Origin: Brassica napus
Taxonomy: Eukaryota > Streptophyta > Magnoliopsida > Brassicales > Brassicaceae
Length of the DNA stretch: 64,000 nt
Direction of reading: 5' to 3'
Assembly: GCF_020379485.1 (NCBI RefSeq)
Contig: NC_063452.1
Location: 29,766,770 to 29,830,769, forward strand
The notes beneath the pieces were generated by a model. The model saw nothing but the letters and a program-made list of their open reading frames with translations. It had not been told where the DNA came from and ran no database searches. This document shows, one piece after another, positions 24,336 through 36,904 of the stretch (the first letter of the stretch is position 1; every line of letters begins with the position of its first letter). The translations under genes and the position numbers were made by a program.

Positions 24336-27263
24336 GTGAAACAATCATGAAAAAATGAAAACTAGCTTTTGACAGCAGAAGGCTACTTAGAAAGCTTTTG
24401 TTTTATAGTTATTATACTTTCAACTTATGGATGTGATTATTTAGTTTTTTGATCAAAATGGGCGTGATTATTATGATTTTAACTTATGGAATAAAAGAGG
24501 AGTCTCATCGTACCTTACTATTGGTACATAAGTTTTTTCATGGATTCGTTTGCGAGTAGTTCATAGGGATTTAACAAATATATTTGCATGTTTCTCTATA
24601 TTGGTTGGTGATATCTAATTGGGTCACTTGACCAAAAAAATTCTTCTCTTTTTGTTTGAAGGTATGTGAGAGAAGTCAGAGAAGCTTAAGCATCTGGCCT
24701 AATTGACGAGGCTAACAATACACTTGCAAAAGACATGGATGAGAGGAGTTCAGAAAGGATATAGAGAGGGGAGGTAGCTAGAGAAGTCCATCTCTGGACG
24801 TCTATTAAAAACTCTGTGAGGCCCACAAATGACCACAATGGAAAAATGTTAAGAGTAAGTTTCTTAGCAGGTACAATGAGGTAGCTCTTTCATTACAACC
24901 ATTTCCTAATTTTATGTTTGCGAGCTTTTAACTAAATACCTGAAAAGGTGACATACCAAACTATAGTGTTTAAGTCAGTGACAAAAAAAAAGTGTTTAAG
25001 TTATATCTCTCTCAAGGTTTCCATAGTCTTCTACCTAATGATCCCATGTGGGATCATGCATTCATGCCTATGGGTTTGGTTTCCGGTGAGGTTATAAAAT
25101 TTTACACGCTTATCTTAGAGAAATTCGGTGTCAACTTAATTACAGTGAAATAATCTAAGACCAGCGAAATTAGCCCTTAAGCATTAACTACTAAGAATCT
25201 GAAAACGAAAACCCTAATAATAGGTTTCACTACCCGACCCAACCTTGCTATATAGTTGTTCTCTTCTTGCATTGGTATCTTAGCCCATCTCAAACGTTAC
25301 TTTAGATTAGAAATACTGTCATATGTGTATTCGTCTAAATTATTTTAAAAAGTAAATAAATGAGAGAAACAAGAGGACTACATGGAACATCTACACTGAT
25401 ACAATATTTTAAACAAAGCTGTAAATAGATGACAAAAAAAAACAAGGTTGAAAATATAATATTGTATTTATTAAATATAGCAATTGTCTGAGACGGTGAA
25501 TTAAGTATAGCAAATCCTCTTAATTTAATCTAACAAAATCAGAAATCCAGTGAAGAGAGAATACGAGATGATGTCAATAACCCCTATTTTATTGGTTTTT
25601 TTAGGGACATGGCCAACTTTACAGAAGAAATAAGAAACATGGAGAAATAGAAACTCAGATGTTAGATAGAAACTATGAAAATTAAATAGAGATATTTGGG
25701 TGTGAGAGGAGATGGAGAAGCTGGAGTTTACTAGTGGAGTTATAACCGAAGTTTGGTCTGATTGGTTTTCCTTTGCAAGTGAGATGATGAAGGGAGGAGT
25801 TATTTGGTGATGTGGAAATTGTAATTAACATGGCATAATGTGATTAGATATTAATTTTGATGATGTCCTTTGCTTAGAATTTGATCATCAGTAGATATCA
25901 CATTGACATGTTAAAACACTTGGAACATCTTTACTAATTTATTGTTTTAAAACAAGTTCTAAATATAATATAGTATTTAAATATAACTTATACACTAAAT
26001 ATTCTTGAATTCGTAAACACTACACTTTAAACAGATTTTTCTGTCGGAAATACAGAGTTTCTAGATGCAGAAGACTTCCGAATACCACATCTGTCACTCT
26101 TTTTATCTTAACATTTAAGACTACTATAAGTTTTCAAACTTTTTTTATATTAAAATACTAAATAAGTGGAAACTAATATGATAAGTCAATGTCCTGTAGA
26201 ACCGGTTGTAATAGCATATATCCAACTTATATGTTCATTTTCAAATAATAAATAAAATCTCTTTTTAATTCAAGAGAATTTTATAGAACTCGCATTCAAA
26301 ATTATATCAATACATGATATACGTAGTAAATATCGAAATGACCAATAAATATAGTTAAGCTTTAAGAGCATATACTACTTCGAGCATCAACAATGGCATA
26401 TATCTAAAACATGCTCTCATCAATAAAATATTAAAAATAGAATAAAAGAAGAAAGAGAAAAGAGAAGAAAATGCTCCGGTACGAGGGTTGCTTAACAAAA
26501 GATAAAAACTTGGTTTTCCATGTGTCATATTATTAGTGATGTTTTTTTTTGATCAAAATTATTAGTGATGTTATTTTCTGAAAAAGTAAAGCTTAATTAA
26601 TTTCGTTAAAATATTAATATAATAAAGCAAGAGAACATGTTTGAGAACACTAACCACAATGAAGCTCTTATATACCCAAAACTATCATCTCTGATAACAA
26701 TACCAACGACATCAGACGAATTGAAATAAAATTTGTCAGTCCTTATATACAAGGAATTAACCATCTTCACCAATCTTCGCCAATCTGCAGATATTAATGT
26801 TGTGCAGAGGTAATTTCGAAGAGAAAAAATAATATTGGAATAAACTATCTAAAGAAAAAAGTGAATTCAGGTCCAAGCAATGATGGACCATGGTTAAGAA
26901 TTCACTTAGTGGATTCAATATCATTTTGAAGATAAAGTATTTAACCAATATGTCCACAATGAAACTTCTAACAAATTGTCACACCATAAGATGGATAAAG
27001 TATGTGATTATTGTTACTACCAAAAAAAAAACGTTGAGCTGCTAAAAACTGAAAACGACAATACCGTGAGGAAACATCGTGGGTTACAAGAGTTATGAAA
27101 AAGCCCTCAAAATCCTGAAAAGCCTTTTGGGCCACAACGTGGTATCCTTAACAGTAAAGGCTAATTTACGCACTTGGATAAACATACAGGTGACTAATTT
27201 ACATTTGCGATGGTCAGTTACGGAGTTGGAGACCCCCCAAAACGCACTCTCGCCAATTCAGCT

Positions 27264-27306
27264 TTAGGGTTTCGGTAGAAGAAAGCAATCGCTCCATAAA
27301 ACCCTA
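27264..27306 (+). promoter_or_regulatory. Two telo-box motifs before the SKIP8-like gene
   Basis: TTAGGGTTT at 27264-27272 and AAACCCTAA at 27298-27306 lie 40-80 bases before the start codon. Telo-boxes are common in promoters and leaders of plant housekeeping genes. Confidence 0.55.
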
Positions 27307-27345
27307 ATCGGGTCAGCTCGTCTAAGGTTTTTCTGTTCGTTTTGC

Positions 27346-28342
27346 ATGTCTTATTTGGTCGAAATCATCCCTTGTAACTCTCTTGTCCTCAGTCAGAAGA
27401 TAAATCTGGAGAAACCTATGCCGTCGACGTCGCTGGCCAACGGAAACGCAGGAGACAGACCACCGGATGTTGTGGCCGATGATAAGCCGGGAGTGTCGAT
27501 GATGGAGCAGTTGGTTCCGGAGATTACAACCCACGCGCTCAGCTACTTGGATTATCCAAGTCTTTGCCGCTTGTCCATGACCAATTCCTTGATGAGGAAG
27601 GCTGCTAACGACGACAATGCTTGGAAGGCCCTCTATCACAAGGTGATTGCTTTATTCACTTGTTCATGTGTAGCTTATATACTCTTTTACTGTCTGTTTG
27701 GATGAGTAAAAGATAAAGATTTTTTTAGCATTTTTTTTTTTGATCTTTGTCTACCTTTTGTTGCTCTAGGATTTTACTCTGGAACAAGATGGAATAACCC
27801 CGGTCAACGGGTGGAAAGCTTACTATGCAACAACTAGAGCAATCATTAGTGTGAATACTGGATTCTTCGACATCATCAGAGAGAGGTCTCTTCCAGAAAT
27901 GGCTCAGTTGTGGCTCAACTCCGACTATGTCAAGTGCATCCATGCCTCTGGCGAACTTTTCTCTGGGTACCTACCCACTCACCTTCCTTTTGCTTTTCTG
28001 TTGATTTTAGTTTCCTCTTATTCTGCCACTTGTGTTACCTAGTAGCCTGTTTATTAACGGGTTTGTGTATTCTTTTATGGTACTAGCTACAGTGAAGTGA
28101 TGCAAAGCTGGCAACTTTGTTTCAACTGGGAACAAGGGTTTGACTTTCAGGTCCACAACGTTCGCACTCGGATCCTAACCGACATGGCTTGGGTCACTAT
28201 GAAAGCATACCTGAACGTGGACGCTGGTCCGTTCCTCATCACCAACGTGTTTGAGCACCACAATGGGAGGTGGCACATGGTTCATCATCACAGCTCTGTG
28301 ATGCTCATCGATGGCGTCAATCAACAGGTTGTTGTTCACTGA
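27346..28342 (+). CDS. SKIP8: F-box protein SKIP8-like (F-box plus SnoaL/NTF2-like)
   Basis: Exons 27346-27642, 27770-27966 and 28087-28342 join in frame to 249 residues. An F-box lies at about residues 52-95 (MMEQLVPEITTHALSYLDYP, SLCRLSMTNSLMRKA). It would bind a SKP1/ASK adaptor and make this a substrate receptor of an SCF ubiquitin ligase. The rest (from GWKAYYATTRA to FEHHNGRWHMVHHHSS) is a SnoaL/NTF2-like cone domain, a combination known from Arabidopsis SKIP8 (At4g10925), as recalled. The end is QQVVVH. An internal Met at 27418 is an alternative start; the upstream one keeps a hydrophobic leader (YLVEIIPCNSLVL). It continues the chromosome 4 neighbourhood of UGE5. Confidence 0.87.
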
Positions 28343-31300
28343 TGAATTATATCTCTAGTTTTGTTTTCCCCTTCTTCTTTTCCTTTTTAAAGGGACAAAA
28401 ATGAGAAGGGAGAAGGAAACCTGCGTATTTGGAAATTGGCGTATTAGATTAATTAGTGCTATTATTTAATTTTAATGACATGTACTGAATGTTTATTTTG
28501 AATGGTTTGTTCTAATTGTTTTCCTAATGGGTATGTTAAATCAGTTGGATCAAAAATACTGCAAAATCTCTTTCAACATTTTGTACAGGACTCCTATGTA
28601 CATTGATGCTATTGAGTCTAGTAGATGCTTGGTTACTCAAAAAATTTGATTAGCAATAACTGGAACTAGATTAACAATGCGCTTCCGCAGCGACATTCCT
28701 TTCTAGATTTGTCTCCAAAATTCATACTAAACTTACGACTCTCGAAGCTTGCTAGATTTCAGTTTTTTTTTTTTTTCAAGAGGATGACAAGCACCTTGCA
28801 AGTTTGGGATGACGACGAACCTTGCAACGCAATCTGCTTGACAGTCATATTGATACAGACGTATCCCGAAGATGACTTCAACAATACCCTTCCTATGCTC
28901 CTGAAAGCAGATAAAAAGTTCGAGATAACTAAAAGCCCTACATAAACTAAACCGGACCAGGAACAAGTCTGGGTCATTCAGAAAGTCGTCTACCCTCTCG
29001 AATATAGGGTCTCGTCGCGCAGATTAATGTAGTGAGAGGTTCAGCATCATCCCCTTGAAAGACCACCACTCGCAAGCTGCTTGTCTTCCTCTCCAAAAGG
29101 AGACTAGAGTCAAAGAAACCATCTAGCTTAGCAGTTGTGACTTGTGATGTTGTTCCCAATTATGATGAAAAAAAATATCAACTCAAGAACTGAAGCTAAA
29201 AAACAAAAACAAAAATGACAAACTAGTGAACATGTTCAGCAGCTAAAATGATATATTTTGCTCTGGAATGCTACCTCTACTTTTCATGTCATCATATTGG
29301 TATTGAAATATTGGCAGAGAGATTCATGTCATCATATTGACGTATGTAGGATGATTACTTGGCGTTATAGGCTATTGATCCAGGATGCTGGACAGCCTGC
29401 AGAAGTTCCATATAAGAAAGGGTTATAGTTTTGCAAAATTTAATGGTTCTACTCCGACTATTAATGTACATAAAATGAATATTAGCTGGTTAAGTATTAA
29501 CCAATACAAATGTACTTGGCACGGTTATGTAAACTGAGAATACTTGAGTACTAGGTTAAGAATGAACATTATATATATATAAATTATTTTATGTATTATA
29601 TATTTTTACATATTATGAAATAGTAAATATATATTGAATAATTAAAAGTCAATAATTATTACATATATAATTAAAATGGTGCGAACATATGAATCAATTT
29701 TATTAATCCAAACAATAATTTTTATTTTATTTTATTTTATCGGATATGTAATTAAATTTAAATGATACTAACATATTAAGTGATGCCTTCTACTTATATA
29801 GGTTTTTGATCATTTGTATCTTTTATAGAAAAAAAATTAAATTACTGATAATAAAATTTTCATTGTGGGATTAATAGTTATAGTAATTTATAATTTTTTA
29901 AAAATTAATTTGTCAATGTTCGTTCAAAACTTTTATCAAAAAATTGTTCAAAGTAAATTTTGAAGCTAAAATATTTATGTATTTTATATGGTTTATAGTT
30001 TAATTTAAAACAATATATATATATATATATATATATTAATCTTAATAATTAATTAAATTAGACTTTTTACTTATATAATTTTGTAATCGTTTGCATTTTG
30101 TCATAACAGAAATTTTAAACCATGGATCAAAAAATTCGAATGTGAGACTTTTAACAATTTTAGTAATTTATAGTCGTTTTTAAAAATTCAAAATTTAACA
30201 TATACAGAAAAATCTAAATTTTTATTATATGTCTATTGTGATTGTTTAATTTATTTAATAGTTTAAAATTAAACAAATATGATAGAAGATGCACTAATTT
30301 TTATCAAATCTTTATTATTCTAAATCATTAATTGCCGTATATACTTTAGTCACATTAGGCAATTCTGTAAATTTTATTTAAGGAAATAATAAAGAACATT
30401 AATAATGAATTTATTGTTAGTTTAATAAAAATTTTATTATATAATTAGATGGACCAACATATTTCTCTAATGATTCTAAGAATCATCGTAGTGATGACAC
30501 ATGGCTACAAAAATAAGTTGTAATGCTTCTCAAATAATATATAGGGGATTAGTAATATATGTATTATGATTTAAACATCATGATAACTTATTCTTTAGAT
30601 TCTTAATCATTTTAGTTCTCTTCGATTTTTATTTTGATCTACGTTTTCTTAACACAAAGGAAAGCTATAAAACTATGAGACCATAAGAGCATAATTACAT
30701 ATCAAATATTCCACACAATAAAGTAAAGTATTAATGTGAACTTTTGGTCTCTGTTAATCTACTTTGTATTTTTGAACCATAAACATGAATTAAATTACCA
30801 AAAAAACATTAAACACACAAAATCCAAATACGAACAAAATAAATAAAAAGTAAATAAAAACTAAAGTTCGATGATAATTTTGAAGATTTAAAAAAAAACG
30901 AATTGAGATAATGACAATATTTCATTGGTTTACTTGATCAATATATACATTGACTTATCTTAATATTTCATAAGTTTACTTTTAATAAAAGAAACAATAG
31001 ATAATTATAGTTTTCTTATTAAAGTTAATTTATGGTTAATTATATAATGATAAATCTAATTATTCATTAAAAATATATTTACTTTTGGCCGTTTTAGAAA
31101 CTAAACCATTAAAGACATGTTCATAACATGATTACGTAGGCAATTCTCTAAATTTAATATCAAAGCATATTTTTCTTATAGATTAAACAGTAATAAAACA
31201 TACATGTGAAATAACTACTGAAATAATTCATAATACCTAATTCATAATACCTAATTTATAATTCTAAATTCCATGTAACAAAACCGATTTGATCCTAGTA

Positions 31301-31990
31301 TTTCAGACTCAAAGAAAGAAGAAAAACATAGAACTCCAACTATAAAAAACAAATATCAAAAGTACATAAATACAGATGTCAAAAACTATAATCGAGGCAA
31401 CTTGGGATGAATGAGAAAATTGAAACTATAGAGTTTAAAACATCTTACATCATATGAAAATAAGAATTGGTCCTAACTTTTTTAAAATAATTATAATTAT
31501 AATTCAAATTCGAAATTTTGAAATAGTTATGTTATTTAAATTAATAAATTAATGATTTAAGCTAAAAACTAATAAAAATCTTGTGAAAGTTAAAATAATT
31601 ATAATCATAATTCCAATTAGAAATTTCGAAATATGTATATTATTTAAATTAATAAATTAATTAGAAATAGAAATATTTATATTATTTAAATTAATAAACT
31701 GATAATTTAATCTAAAAACTAATAATAATATGACAAATAAGCAAAATTAGCTAAAATAATGGAGAATGTGACAAATCAGCAAAATCACTTTATAAATAAT
31801 AGTATGACAAAATATTTATATTAATAAATTGATAATTTAATCAAAAAACTAATAAAAATATGACAAATAAACAAAATTAGCTAAAATTATGGAGAATGTG
31901 ACAAATCAACAAAATCACTTTCACAAATAATAGTATAGATAAAAGAGTGTGTTATAACATAATCATTAAAAGATTGAATAACAAAATGGT
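28343..31990. other. AT-rich intergenic DNA, no gene recognised
   Basis: Weak minus-strand frames at 28733-29159 were not assigned. An (AT)n run lies near 30014-30036. A roughly 130-bp AT-rich tandem duplication, containing GGAGAATGTGACAAATCA, lies at about 31694-31937. The rest is low-complexity sequence. Confidence 0.5.
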
Positions 31991-32952
31991 TTGTTACATT
32001 TTCTCTCGTTCTCTGTGTTCAATAACATGGTATCATAGCTTCTGGGCACAAACCTCGATCGTTTTTTTGTGCTTGATTTGTCGGGGAATCTCCCGGTCAA
32101 GTTTCTATCAACAGTTTTTTTGGCTAATCGTTTTCAAGTTACTACAATGGTGTTTGCTCGCAAAATTCCGCGTAGCACAGGTAGAGCAACATCATCTTCT
32201 CGACAAAACTCTGTTCCAGCTACCATGCCCCCAGATTCTCCGATTTCAACAACAAATTCACTCGATAGCATACACTCACCATTCTATCTCACGAATGGTG
32301 ACAATCCTGGCCTTTCTCTCATCACTGAGGTAATTGATGGTATGAATTACGATAATTGGCGTATTGCAATGACCATTTCATTAGATGCGTAGAACAAATT
32401 AGTTTTTGTTGATGGTTCGATTACTAGGCCAGGTGAATCTCATCGTAATTTCAGGATATGGTCTAGGTGTAACTCTATGGTGAAATCTTGGTTGCTAAAC
32501 TCTGTTTAAAAGCAGATTTATAAGAGTATTTTATGGTTTGATGATGCATCAGAGATTTGGAAGGGCTTGATGACTCGTTTCCATATAACCAATCTTCTGC
32601 GATCATATCAACTCTCTTGACAGATTTGGTCATTACAACAATAATCAAAGGATTTATCCACCTACTATACGACATTGAAAAATTTGTGGGATGAGCTTGA
32701 TAGTGCAATTTGTGTTAAGAGATGCCTCAAATGCGATTGTTACAAGGCTACTGATACAAAAGCTGATCATGACAAGATAATTAAGTTTCTGGGTGGCTTG
32801 AATGATTCATATGCGGTTATAAGAAGTCTAATAATAATAATGAAGAAGAATTTCGTGATTTGGCTGAAGTATATGATCTTCATGATCAAGAAGACGATAG
32901 AGAGAAACATTCTTCCTACTCATAAATGCTTAAACATTTTTTACAACTTGTG
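31950..32952 (+). mobile_element. Second Copia remnant: LTR edge, primer site, gag
   Basis: TGGTATCATAGCT at 32028-32040 is a near match to the initiator-Met tRNA primer-binding site of Copia elements. The bases just before it would be the end of the 5' LTR. Gag coding from ATG 32147 reads PFYLTNGDNPGLSLI, GMNYDNWRIAM and FVDGSI, a Copia gag pattern. Stops and frame changes follow from 32390. The remnant ends near 32950 where an unrelated direct repeat begins, so pol and the 3' LTR are gone. Confidence 0.75.
32147..32952 (+). pseudogene. Copia gag pseudogene
   Basis: Recognisable UBN2-like gag segments are spread over shifted frames. An in-frame TAG near 32390 follows TISLDA. Later pieces include LKNLWDELDSAICVKRC (from about 32676) and ADHDKIIKFLGGLNDSYAVI. 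No zinc knuckle remains. It is less well kept than the gag at 9058. Confidence 0.75.
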
Positions 32953-33535
32953 ATTATTGTTTAGGGTTTAATATTTAAGGAGTGGGTTGAGTTTATACAC
33001 TTCTATAAATATTTTATAAATTATTTTTAAAAGGTTATAAATGATTTAGGAAATTTTATTTAATATTTTTATCACAAATTTAAAGTATTTATAAAAATGA
33101 TTATCATTTAAAAGTAAATTTGAGAAGTGGTATTAAACTTTTGGTAACATTGAAATTCTCTCTTATTAGGGGGGGGGGGGGGAGGGAGGGGAATAATCTT
33201 CTAAAAATATTTTATAAATTATTCTTAAACATTTATAATAGAGGAAACACCGTAAGTTAAATATCACTTTTCAAAAATACATTCAATCAAAAATACCATA
33301 ACATTTGGGTTTAGGGTTTAGTGATTATTGTTTAGGTTTTACTATTTAGGAGGCCGGTTGGGTTTATAAACCTCTATAAATGTTTTATAAATGATTATTA
33401 AACATTTTTAAATGATTTAGGAGGATTAGTTTAGTCTTTTCCATCATAAATTTGAAATATTTATAAAATAGTCATCATTTAAAGGTAAATTTGAAAGTAA
33501 TATCAAGTTTGTACTAAAACTGAAATTCTCTTTTT
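32950..33535. repeat. Direct repeat pair around a G14 tract
   Basis: Two related units of about 220 bases start with GTGATTATTGTTTAGG at 32950 and 33321. Both contain ATTTTATAAAT-like stretches and end in TGAAATTCTCT. Between them lies a run of 14 G (33169-33182) followed by AGGGAGGGG. Origin unknown. Confidence 0.7.
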
Positions 33536-35482
33536 TGTTATATGTCCATTTGACATGTTTCTTCTATGTAATTAATTATGGTTTTAATTACACTGGAAAT
33601 AAATAAAATTCAAAATTAAAATAGACCGAGTTTAAATCAACATTAAATTAAGTTTGGTTTACACAAATCCTGATTTCAATCTAAAAATCTGCCACTTCGT
33701 AAATTGAAAAGCATGTTACAAATTTAAATCCATACATAAATCCGCCAAAAGAAATTAAGTCTGACAAAAAAATCTACTATTTACAATAAATCTACTATCT
33801 CATTTGTCAGACATATCTTTTACAACATACTTTCAATTCAAATCAGACACACAACTTTGTCGTACAAATAAATTTTATGTTCTTAAGAAAGTTTGGTGCG
33901 AGTCTTTTGACATATTTTGCTTTTCTAAACAGATTTAACAAACATATTTAATATCCAACAGATTTATTTATTTTTAAACAAATCTGCAACGCTCAATTCT
34001 TAAGGGAACTTTTGTAATTCAAATTTTTGGTATAACTATGAACAAGGACAGTTTCTAATAATTTTTGTAAAATATGAATTATTTTAATAATAACACAATA
34101 TTTTTTTTTGTTATTTTAATAAATTTCCTTTTATTTTTTAACATACCCTCTTATTTCGGAGTAACTGTGTTTTTTTTCGGAAGTAACCATTTTGTTTTAT
34201 ACGTTTTCCGTTTTTTCATGTTTTGATGATTGGTGTTTGGTGATTTCGTTTGGCGCTTGAAGATTTATAAGCAACAAATTCCTTTTGTGCATTTTCTTTC
34301 TTTTATCGATATGGGTATGTAATATATATATATATATATATATATACTTGTTATATGTGTATGTGATATACTTGTTTTATCATTCATACAGTGTTTTTAT
34401 ACCTGATCTGGATCCGCGGTTGAACCAGTAAATTTGGTGTCCCAGATTTAGCAAAAATTTTGTTAATTAAAACCTCAATAAAACCCGACAAAAATCCAAA
34501 ACATGCATTAACATGTGATCCGCCATCGGCTTTCTTATAAAAATTGATTAAAATTTCATACACTTTTTAATATTAGACAAAATTAAATAAACTACAACAT
34601 TTGTGATTCTTTAGATTTTGATGAAATTTAAACTATGATAGTAGTAGACTATTATTTTATTCTTTTTATTGATAATCTATTATTAGTTTATATTTTTTTA
34701 CTTATTTTAGATTTGAAAATAAATTTTATAATACTTTTATTTAGTTATTTACTATTTTATTTTTAGCCAAAGTTCCTATTTGGTATTAAAATTTTATCAA
34801 ATAATTTATTTCATGATGGATGAAAAGTGAAATTAAAAAAAATTATTTAAGTTTTGTAAATAAGACTTGATAACATCTTATATTTTTCAATGGTTAATAA
34901 TATTATATTCATATATACATTTATATTAGAATTTGTTAATTTATTGATACGCGGTTCAACAATGGTCGATCCAGTGATCCAAAGAGTAATCTGATTAACT
35001 ATCCGAGTCGGGTTTAAAAACATTGCATTCACATATAAATATTTTCATTATTGTCGTGTTATTTACAACAGTTTTAAATTTTCAAGCTATTATTGAATTA
35101 CTTGAGCATAATATCATGCGATACGAATGATTTCACATTCCCTAAAAAATTAAGAGCAAATAATTGACTTTGGAAGGATCGATGTCAATAATTGAATAAC
35201 TACTTCAAATATTGAAATGTTTAAAATATTTAAATATTCACTATATTTTCATCAAAATAAAATTTATTTATATGTAATTTATATGCAGAAATGCCTTTTG
35301 TGTCTTTTTTTTCTTTTGTTGCTATGTGTCCGTAGCATATATGTTTTTTGTTATATGTGTGTGTGATATATATGTTTCCATGATTCATATTTTTTTAACA
35401 ACAACATTATTTTATTAATTAGACTGTAAACACATTTTACAAATATATACATAATAATGGAAGCACAACAAATAACATAGAT
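33536..35482. other. AT-rich intergenic DNA, no gene recognised
   Basis: A (TA)n run is at about 34322-34346. Two segments sharing a CGCGGTT.AAC motif with GGGTTTAAAA-like tails occur near 34415 and 34950 and resemble a repeated non-coding element. No coding sequence was supported. Confidence 0.5.
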
Positions 35483-35490
35483 AAAATGAT
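35482..35490. repeat. Target site duplication, left of MULE 1
   Basis: TAAAATGAT here matches AAAAATGAT at 44416-44424 in 8 of 9 positions. Mutator-like elements make target duplications of about 9 bases. Confidence 0.8.
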
Positions 35491-35694
35491 GAGCTTTTTG
35501 CAAGATTGACTCAAAACTCAAAGTCAAACCTAAAACTAACTCATGTCCTATTCACCATACAAGTTCATGATATTCACGAAAATGTCATCAAATTTTTTTT
35601 ATTTTTTTTTTCCGAAAATAACATTTTTACTCTCTCACCCTCATCATCTTCAAGTAATTACAAGATTGTCATTGTCATCAATACCCCAACCACC

Positions 35695-35946
35695 ATGAAC
35701 AACCAATTTGAAGCTCTTAATGCACCTAAAATCGATTTACACTCTCTCTTTCTCACTTGTTATGAACTAAAAACAACATCTCTTTCACTTTGCCTCCATA
35801 TTCATCCAAAAAACACAAGCTTTTTATTCATTTTTTTTTTATGGTTTATAGAGCCATTCAAGCATACTATTCTTGGTGGGTTACTTTCGTTTGAGATTCT
35901 GGGTGCTTGGAGAAGACTCTGTGTGCTAAGGAAGTCATCTCACTAG
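35695..35946 (+). CDS. Leader ORF MNNQFEALNAPKI, conserved in four MULE copies
   Basis: An ATG at 35695 begins MNNQFEALNAPKIDLHSLF. The same start is found at 55826 (-), 56641 (+) and 62078 (-), each 160-230 bases inside a MULE end of the same type. After 15-20 residues the copies diverge by indels. It could be an upstream ORF or a first coding exon of the mudrA transcript; a possible donor AAG|GTATGA follows near 35950. It is also possible that only the DNA is conserved. Confidence 0.4.
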   Translation: MNNQFEALNAPKIDLHSLFLTCYELKTTSLSLCLHIHPKNTSFLFIFFLWFIEPFKHTILGGLLSFEILGAWRRLCVLRKSSH

Positions 35947-35984
35947 TTTAAGGTATGAAATTGAAATTTTTTCCAGATCTGTTT

Positions 35985-36840
35985 GTGTAGAAGACTTACT
36001 CGTAAGTAGTCTGGCTGTAGAAGACTTACGGGTAAGTCTTCTGGTCAAACGGACGACTTACTTTTAAGTCGTCATCTTTGTTTGTTAAAAAAAAATCTAG
36101 AGAATACCCTAGACGACTTACTGATAAGTCGTCTAGGATAAATGGGTTAGTTTTGCATTTGACCGAATTGTATCAGATATTTGACTTTTCCTGGACGACT
36201 TACGAGTAAGTCGTCTCCGGGAAAACAAAAATTTCAATATTTTATTAAATCTGGACGACTTATCTGTAAGTCGTCTCAGGTTACTTTTGCAATTGGAAAA
36301 TAAAACTTAAATATTTAACTTTTCCCAGACGACTTACGCGGAAGTCGTCAAGTAAGACGACTTACCTGAAAGTCGTCCAGGATAAGCAAAGTCGTCCAGA
36401 TTTATTTCCTAGATTATGGTCAAACCTTGCTTATCTGGGACGACTTTCTTGTACGTCGTCTGCCTGGACGACTTTCAAGTAAGTCGTCTGGGTAAAGTTA
36501 AATATATAAGTTTCTTTTTCGAATTGCAAACTAACCTGAGAAGACTTACAAATAAGTCGTCTAGCTTTAATAAAATATTGAAATTTTTGTTTTCCCTGAG
36601 ACGACTTACTGGTAAGTCGTCCAGGAAAAGTCAAATATCTGATACAATTCGGTCAAATGCAAAACTAACCCATTTATCCTAGACGACTTACCAGTAAGTC
36701 GTCTAGGTTTTTTTTTTTAACAAACAAAGCTGGACGACTTACTTGTAAGTCGTCCTATTTAAAATTCAATTGCAAAAATGACCTGTTTGGACGACTTACT
36801 GGTAAGTCTTCCAGACGACTTACTGGTATGTCGTCTGCGT
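35985..36840. repeat. Palindromic motif array, MULE 1 left subterminal region
   Basis: Repeated palindromes of the form GACGACTTAC-n-GTAAGTCGTC, for example near 36192-36214, 36600-36622 and 36684-36704. Spacers contain poly-A and AT-rich sequence. Between 36160 and 36700 whole segments recur in inverted order (a segment reading ATTTGACCGAATTGTATCAG has its complement near 36640), giving a large inverted repeat around about 36410. Confidence 0.9.
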
Positions 36841-36904
36841 CAATGTTTAGTAAACTTTCATTTTCTCTATGTTTACTAATGTGTTTTATTTTGAATTTTT
36901 GTAG

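Larger units (their letters stand above)
21499..27345. other. Large intergenic region, no gene recognised
   Basis: About 5.8 kb with many stops in all frames. A short start at 22559 reads MAWESRGFVLCFIFFGSF before a GT splice-like site and looks like a signal peptide, but nothing convincing follows. Decayed exon-like patches occur around 23300-23470 and 24660-24840 without a recognisable family. Several tiny poly-T or poly-A insertions with flanking duplications lie here (22990-23070, 24427-24472, 24965-25001, 26529-26572). In Arabidopsis other genes lie between the GDSL and SKIP8 genes, so loss after genome triplication is possible. Confidence 0.5.

Noticed and set aside
28733..29159. Minus-strand frames downstream of the SKIP8-like gene
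   Set aside because: Considered as a LINE RNase H remnant, but no conserved motif could be shown.
31694..31937. Helitron end in the AT-rich tandem duplication
   Set aside because: ATAGTATAGAT resembles a motif seen in crucifer Helitrons, but no TC start or CTRR end with hairpin was found.
36048..36840. Palindrome array as a CRISPR array
   Set aside because: Repeats are irregular, spacers repeat as well, and the context is a plant DNA transposon.
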